Positions 63,001 to 64,000 of a DNA stretch of 64,000 nt are shown here, piece after piece. Each line of letters opens with the position of its first letter. Position 1 is the stretch's first letter. The notes beneath the pieces are model-generated. The model had not been told where the DNA came from. It searched no databases and was given only the letters and a program-made list of their open reading frames with translations. This DNA is from Aspidapion aeneum. Taxonomy: Eukaryota; Arthropoda; Insecta; Coleoptera; Brentidae. The stretch is from positions 127,456,640 through 127,520,639 of the forward strand of contig OY755039.1 in assembly GCA_963576565.1 (NCBI GenBank). Reading direction: 5' to 3'. Both the position numbers and the translations under genes were made by a program.

Positions 63001-63436
63001 GTAATAAAAAAAAACACAGTGTGTTTGACAAATAAAAAAAATAAAAAAATGATCGAGGCAGTCGAACATATTATCATAGCAGCGACACATCCGAAACAGG
63101 ACCACTACACAAGCGGACACGCCACGCACTCACACTTTTTGGTTATGTTATATGGTTGACGTTTCACTATAATTATAGCCTTAAGGTCTGTCTGAGCATG
63201 TATGTATTCTATTGTTCTTATAAATAAACATTTAAATTTTTAGGTCGCAGTTCTGCCACGAGGGGCGCTCTTTAGAAAACCAGATGGAGTGGTGGTAGAA
63301 AATATAGCCTTTGAAGGACTGACACAGCTTGAGTCTAGAGAAATGTCATCTTATATTCATTACAGAACACCCACTAGGAAATATAACACCAATCTGCTTG
63401 TCAGAGATGACTATAACTACGCTATGGATTTTCTGG
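38699..63436 (+). CDS. RSPH9: RSPH9, radial spoke head protein 9 homolog (first three coding exons, 3' end outside window)
   Basis: RSPH9 is a component of the radial spoke head in the axoneme of motile cilia and sperm flagella. The coding join is 38699-39011, 55537-55673 and 63244-63436: 643 nt, 214 codons plus one base, with phases matching at both junctions. It matches recalled human RSPH9 in order: an N-terminus beginning M-x-x-D-S-L-L, FFWGKILGAEKDYFVAFG, then YYYSTDCVHWGLLPPPT, FQGDPAL, the short charged segment with LKEEDRLSAVIFQI, and VLPRGALFRKPDG, NIAFEGL, SSYIHYR and a final AMDFL. The vertebrate protein is about 276 residues, so roughly 60 residues are missing to the right. Introns of 16.5 and 7.6 kb are packed with transposons. 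In insects the gene is expected to act mainly in sperm and ciliated sensory cells (inference). Confidence 0.92.
39121..39395 (+). repeat. Dispersed repeat, copy A (second copy inverted at 53280-53525)
   Basis: The block from GCTGGATTTTTGTATAATTA through ACACATATTCTCC, AGATATAAGGC, GATTTTCTCGAAAACTAA and AAAAACCTAACCTA recurs in inverse orientation at 53280-53525. Copy A starts with a short direct repeat of AAGCTGGATTTTTGTATAAT. BEL/Pao copy 2 is inserted just downstream within the continuation of this repeat. Confidence 0.8.
39505..39943 (+). repeat. 5' LTR of BEL/Pao copy 2 (439 bp, with deletion)
   Basis: It matches the 3' LTR nearly base for base except that about 37 bp present in the 3' LTR (around AACTTCAGCCCTTCAGC) are absent here, plus a few substitutions. 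Confidence 0.93.
40194..40458 (+). repeat. Tandem ~144-bp duplication in the leader of BEL/Pao copy 2
   Basis: The block starting TGTGTT(G/C)CATATCATTTCG at about 40194 recurs at about 40338. The second copy lacks a short CTATTTCAG stretch. It lies between the 5' LTR and the gag ATG at 40484. Confidence 0.88.
40484..42105 (+). pseudogene. BEL/Pao copy 2 gag and protease
   Basis: The ATG at 40484 opens MSVKKAVQKRKGF, and gag runs to a frameshift and stop at 40904-40906. The frame resumes near 40907 in another phase (LEDEPLKLISGISLSDQNYK). It has a 48-bp tandem repeat at 41383-41478 coding for repeats of PTYQ(K/N)SNSMQNQFGQK, zinc knuckles CFRCNQGHVVSKC and CRTCNSKRHHTLTH, and protease LLDSGSQTGFIS (Asp-Ser-Gly in place of Asp-Thr-Gly). 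The MITE then interrupts the protein. Confidence 0.88.
42106..42641. mobile_element. MITE inside BEL/Pao copy 2 (TA target site, 536 bp)
   Basis: The terminal inverted repeats are GCGATTTCGGCTT at 42106-42118 and AAGCCGAAATCGC at 42629-42641, flanked by TA on both sides. Conceptually removing the element and one TA leaves the BEL reading frame continuous, which supports these exact boundaries. TA duplication fits a Tc1/mariner-type nonautonomous element. Subterminal TGCTCCG/GCTCGGAG-type short repeats occur inside; no ORF is credible. Confidence 0.85.
42642..46209 (+). pseudogene. BEL/Pao copy 2 pol: RT, RNase H and integrase
   Basis: After the MITE the protease-RT linker continues (LENLKLADPSYFKSRPVDLV, AIFGWVVMGKVDE). 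Frameshifts near 43045 and 43280 separate it from the reverse transcriptase: KLRVVWDCSAVTPKNISLND, AYIADIKQMFRQV and TSIYIDDILGTS, with the YIDD active site. RNase H (GFCDASIRGY, then a stop at 44260-44262; ARLELLGAFL, FCDSQVVLHW) and integrase (HHCC finger; AIDFCGPF, WSDQGSNF, then a frameshift near the catalytic Glu) follow. The last frame (to 46209) encodes the C-terminal TPGHFLTLEPL..NRLSRWQ region. Not translatable as a whole. Confidence 0.9.
46443..46918 (+). repeat. 3' LTR of BEL/Pao copy 2 (476 bp)
   Basis: It pairs with 39505-39943. A purine-rich GGAGGGCAG lies just upstream, at the expected polypurine tract position. The LTR ends GCATAACA before the TGCATG duplication. Confidence 0.93.
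47090..47442. repeat. Repeat flank with inverted arms around ACGTCA sites
   Basis: The stretch 47178-47214 (GTATAGTCTAAATAATACGC to TGACGTCA) is matched in inverse by 47407-47442 (ACAAATGCGTATAATTTGGA to ATAC), about 190 bp apart. The sequence from 47095 to 47165 (TACCCTGTAG, CACTTGTTTTAAAATTTTAA, CCCCACTTGTAC) has an inverted partner at 53156-53240. Confidence 0.7.
47443..50377 (+). other. RSPH9 intron 1, no recognised feature
   Basis: Very AT-rich sequence with only short, meaningless frames. A GCGTCGCGACG-containing block at 47640-47690 resembles, in inverse, one at 51575-51615, hinting at further dispersed repeats. Confidence 0.5.
50378..50571. mobile_element. Short hAT-like MITE (~194 bp)
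   Basis: The left end CAGGGCCCG and right end CGGGTCCTG are inverted repeats with one mismatch. The flanks (T)CTATGGG and (G)TTATGGG suggest an aged 7-8 bp target duplication. The interior is unusually GC-rich for this region (GGGCGCC blocks). No coding capacity. Confidence 0.6.
50572..52322 (+). other. RSPH9 intron 1 with loosely repeated blocks
   Basis: ATCAAAATCACC-containing blocks recur near 50960, 51348 and 51655, suggesting a diverged tandem array with a 310-390 bp unit. No gene is supported. Confidence 0.4.
52323..53071. mobile_element. MULE-like nonautonomous element, 749 bp, 9-bp target duplication
   Basis: It begins GCGTATTTACGTTTCCGTGC and ends with the exact reverse complement of that 20-mer. 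The inverted similarity continues for about 140 bp (blocks with CGGAAATGTT, ATATTTGG and GTGTTGATTTTA). The flanks carry GGTCCGGCT at 52314-52322 and 53072-53080, a perfect 9-bp duplication. Long inverted repeats with a 9-bp duplication are characteristic of Mutator-like elements. The centre has no transposase. Confidence 0.88.
53156..53525 (-). repeat. Dispersed repeat, copy B (inverted relative to 39121-39395 and 47095-47165)
   Basis: Reverse-complemented, this block contains in order the sequence of copy A (AAAATCCAGC start side at 53525) and then the CCCCACTTGTAC segment. Compared with copy A plus 46925-47165, copy B lacks about 300 bp. BEL/Pao copy 2 sits in that extra part of copy A. 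Confidence 0.75.
53922..54375. repeat. Terminal-inverted-repeat element (~454 bp, ~45-bp arms)
   Basis: The left arm starts AGCCCTTTCTATAACAAGCC at about 53922 and the right arm ends with a diverged complement (GTTATTGAGGGGGCT) at 54375. Both contain TACTTTGAAAT(A/G)CAACATT or its complement. No target duplication was clear. Confidence 0.7.
54376..55536 (+). other. End of RSPH9 intron 1
   Basis: AT-rich intron sequence ending in the acceptor GAACATTTCTAG. No feature recognised in it. Confidence 0.55.
55537..55673 (+). CDS. RSPH9: RSPH9 exon 2
   Basis: Acceptor ATTTCTAG|GG and donor GATGAA|GTAAGT. Two bases complete Gly, then DPALVIDILIEKDETSLGEK and LKEEDRLSAVIFQITDE follow (phase 0 end). 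It is too short and lacks a useful ATG, so it is found only through splice sites, frame and family match (GDP after the first exon, R-L-S-V-I-x-Q-I motif). Confidence 0.92.
56050..58040. repeat. Direct repeat pair, one copy interrupted by the CR1/L2-like element
   Basis: The stretch 57810-58035 (GATATAAGGCTAATATCTTC, then AAAAACGTATTAACTATTTT, TTATGACGTCA and CACAGCGACTTAAA) resembles 56070-56210 followed by 57588-57660 (GATATAAAGCTAATTTCTTT, AAAAACGTATTTATAGTTTT, then TTATGACGTCA and CCGGCGACTTAAA). The break in the first copy coincides with the retrotransposon, so the second copy shows what the empty site looked like. Confidence 0.7.
56212..57587 (+). mobile_element. 5'-truncated CR1/L2-like non-LTR retrotransposon
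   Basis: Only the reverse transcriptase and C-terminal part remain. The first frame (to 56866) reads QFGFMKNRTTQDALVALC, FFDQRRAFDIIDHKLLSFKL (catalytic Asp), SGVSQGSILGPVLFVLF, LFADDVGCVV (FADD) and LNEDKTEFLVFS. A frameshift near 56820-56860 moves it to 56817-57425, with SCLSYGIMVWGNSIHIEDV and KLFNKLPGKLKQI, ending at the TGA 57423-57425. The 3' UTR ends around AATAAAGTGAATTTGAATTT. Clade assignment within the CR1/L2/Jockey group is uncertain. It lies in RSPH9 intron 2, sense orientation. Confidence 0.85.
58540..58617 (-). ncRNA. tRNA-like segment (possible SINE) cut by the Jockey insertion
   Basis: On the minus strand GTGGGTTGGAGTCCCAC (58585-58601) folds as a tRNA T-arm: a 5-bp stem GTGGG/CCCAC and a 7-base loop close to the canonical TTCGANT. 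The rest of the sequence continues on the other side of the Jockey element from 63063, where TGTGTAGTGG resembles part of box A but at an unusually long distance. Probably an old tRNA-derived repeat; not a working tRNA. Confidence 0.4.
58790..60187 (+). CDS. Jockey ORF1 (gag-like), PRE_C2HC and zinc knuckles
   Basis: The 465-residue protein is intact. An N-terminal coiled-coil-prone region (about 35-90) is followed by a charged linker. A PRE_C2HC-type domain spans about residues 215-300 (RPIRVIANRLHFSCDPQKIV). Three zinc-binding knuckles follow at about 305-365: CKRCQSYGHTQKYC, CVKCTGKHLTVEC and CIHCGGKHPANYRG, the last with its final Cys replaced. Jockey ORF1 binds element RNA. ORF1 overlaps ORF2 by 11 nt (ATG at 60177, stop TAA at 60185-60187), the arrangement typical for reinitiation in this clade. 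A later ATG at 58874 is an alternative start. Confidence 0.92.
   Translation: MFKTKKSVPSPVKLVLKISEKPKQNQEKMDNAELFQDSHARTQNEEVLYSEWKKSQNEKNSLSVQVDYLRSQLESMQRKFADLETKVTKKEESDMDYITDEDDLARETEWIRQKGKGWKKRRMDTSLSPPQQSSGTGEPSNKTQNEEPPTKVKKAPLPPPIMVNGVNNFNDIYEKLNIIQGVKIKVLNNENIKINVQDADSYRLVTKMLNEIKHQWHSYENKQIRPIRVIANRLHFSCDPQKIVADLQKKGFKALEASNKLKWRTRQPLNMFMLTFSHDEDINKIFEISSILGIEVEIKALKTSKLVPQCKRCQSYGHTQKYCAKEPRCVKCTGKHLTVECPKPKESEPKCIHCGGKHPANYRGSLVAKEIQKLKNKPKKPNLIPNVSTNRQNQQTRNIVTQNSVTRTYSQVAATATIPDINISSQNTMEQTLQLILEKLNKLDERLTKLESSNNGATNMPQNGQ
60177..62837 (+). pseudogene. Jockey ORF2: endonuclease and reverse transcriptase, one nonsense codon
   Basis: The endonuclease (60177 to about 60870) shows LRILAWNANGL, VCLVSETHF (Glu), AVYIPPRH, IIGGDFNAKNTYWGS and LHSDHSPIILTL (SDH). 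A TAA at 60999-61001 interrupts the frame between endonuclease and reverse transcriptase. The same frame continues with KAPGYDLINGVVIKQLP, SSYRPISLLPIISKLYEKLL, AVFLDVAQAFDKVWHEGL (Asp), AGVPQGSVLGPYLYLLF, ATFADDTGLL (FADD box) and the Jockey C-terminus LRNIVNAPWYVRNSDLHRDL. All catalytic residues are present. Only the nonsense codon prevents a full product, and an internal product from after it would lack the endonuclease. Confidence 0.92.
63244..63436 (+). CDS. RSPH9: RSPH9 exon 3
   Basis: Acceptor AAATTTTTAG|GTC in phase 0, donor CTGG|GTGAGC in phase 1. It encodes VAVLPRGALFRKPDGVVVEN, IAFEGLTQLESREMSSYIHY and RTPTRKYNTNLLVRDDYN, ending AMDFL. The PRGALF, FEGL, SSY.HFR/YR and LDFM/MDFL positions match RSPH9. 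The other two frames are closed by stops. Confidence 0.93.
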
Positions 63437-64000
63437 GTGAGCAAACTAAATACTCGTAACCCATTTACTGCACCATATTGCACACTTCAGTTTTTGATGG
63501 ATTCCAAAAAATATATATACTTCTTAAATTATGTGTTTTTGTGTTGGTATCCAGCACTAAAAATTTTAAATCAAAATCTTCCAAAAAATACCCATAAACC
63601 TAAAAAATACATTTCTCAAAATTAAAAAAAAAATAATTAAAAAAGAAAACCAAGCAACCAATTTTAAGTCAAAAATGTTAAACAAACTATTTTGTACGAC
63701 GTGAAGCCGACGCGACGCACATAGGAGTATTCGTATTATAAAAGTTTGATTATAATTATTTATTTATTGAAAAAAAATATATATAGGATGTTACACAAGT
63801 CTTGCTTTAGGGTAAGTCCCTATCAAATCAACCAACGGTTTGGACCTTGTCACCTTTGATTTTCATAATTTTTGGTCAAATTCTTTACTAAGTAGAAAGA
63901 AGGGAAAATGCAAATTTTTAGATTTTTTAGCAGTCTAGTTTTTGAGTTATTAATTTTTTTAAATGCTTAATATCGTCTTTTTTGGCACTGACTTGATTTC
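63437..64000 (+). other. RSPH9 intron 3 (start)
   Basis: AT-rich intron sequence to the window edge. No element recognised. Confidence 0.6.

Larger units (their letters stand above)
58632..63048 (+). mobile_element. Full-length Jockey retrotransposon with 14-bp target duplication
   Basis: ATGATCGAGGCAGT occurs at 58618-58631 and 63049-63062, giving exact boundaries and a 4417-bp element starting ATTCGTTCGATCGCAGTTCA. It contains ORF1 (58790-60187), overlapping ORF2 (60177-62837), a short 3' UTR and an A-rich tail. The only coding lesion I see is one in-frame TAA in ORF2. Full length, a perfect duplication and near-intact ORFs indicate recent arrival. It lies in RSPH9 intron 2, sense orientation. 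Confidence 0.95.

Overview
The window is animal nuclear DNA, most likely from an insect with a repeat-rich, AT-rich genome (a beetle is my guess; no marker settles the order). Coding exons are short, GC-richer than their surroundings, bounded by GT-AG introns, and embedded in decayed and recent transposons. I see no bacterial, organellar or CRISPR content.

Two host genes, both on the + strand, account for all host coding sequence I can support. (1) Positions 1295-33959 hold the last nine coding exons of HECTD1, a HECT-type E3 ubiquitin ligase. They join without a frame error into 549 codons including the stop, covering a stretch before the HECT domain, the whole HECT domain and the catalytic cysteine (codon 33861-33863). 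(2) Positions 38699-63436 hold the first three coding exons of RSPH9, a radial spoke head protein of motile cilia and flagella; its last part lies beyond the right edge.

Layout. 1-4090: HECTD1 exons and introns with a decayed reverse transcriptase. 4090-11768: one intron filled by three piled elements: a mariner, an RTE-type element against it, and a LOA-like element with an RNase H domain inserted into the RTE at its catalytic FADD codons. 12074-19900: six HECTD1 exons; one has a 57-bp tandem duplication of its splice acceptor and first codons that leaves two in-frame acceptors. The introns hold a 2.5-kb inverted-repeat element that contains a pair of exon-like segments, and a hAT-like MITE. 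19901-33676: a 13.8-kb last intron containing a Jockey/CR1-group retrotransposon with a PHD-like finger, itself split by a young BEL/Pao LTR element. The two LTRs look identical, and the 1480-residue ORF is open but lacks the reverse transcriptase core. 33960-38698: intergenic, with a fold-back, a tRNA-derived SINE, three 270-bp tandem repeats and a near-perfect hairpin about 300 bp upstream of RSPH9. 39012-55536: RSPH9 intron 1 with an older BEL/Pao element (interrupted by a MITE) and a MULE-like element with a 9-bp target duplication. 55674-63243: RSPH9 intron 2 with a 5'-truncated CR1/L2-like element and a full-length Jockey element with a 14-bp target duplication and one nonsense codon.

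The genes do not form an operon. The interest lies in how layered insertions have stretched two ordinary genes, and in several copies that show mechanism directly: exact target duplications, nested order, a mobilised defective copy, a possible stop-codon readthrough site and a duplicated splice site. All calls rest on reading the sequence and on recalled family motifs; no database search was run.
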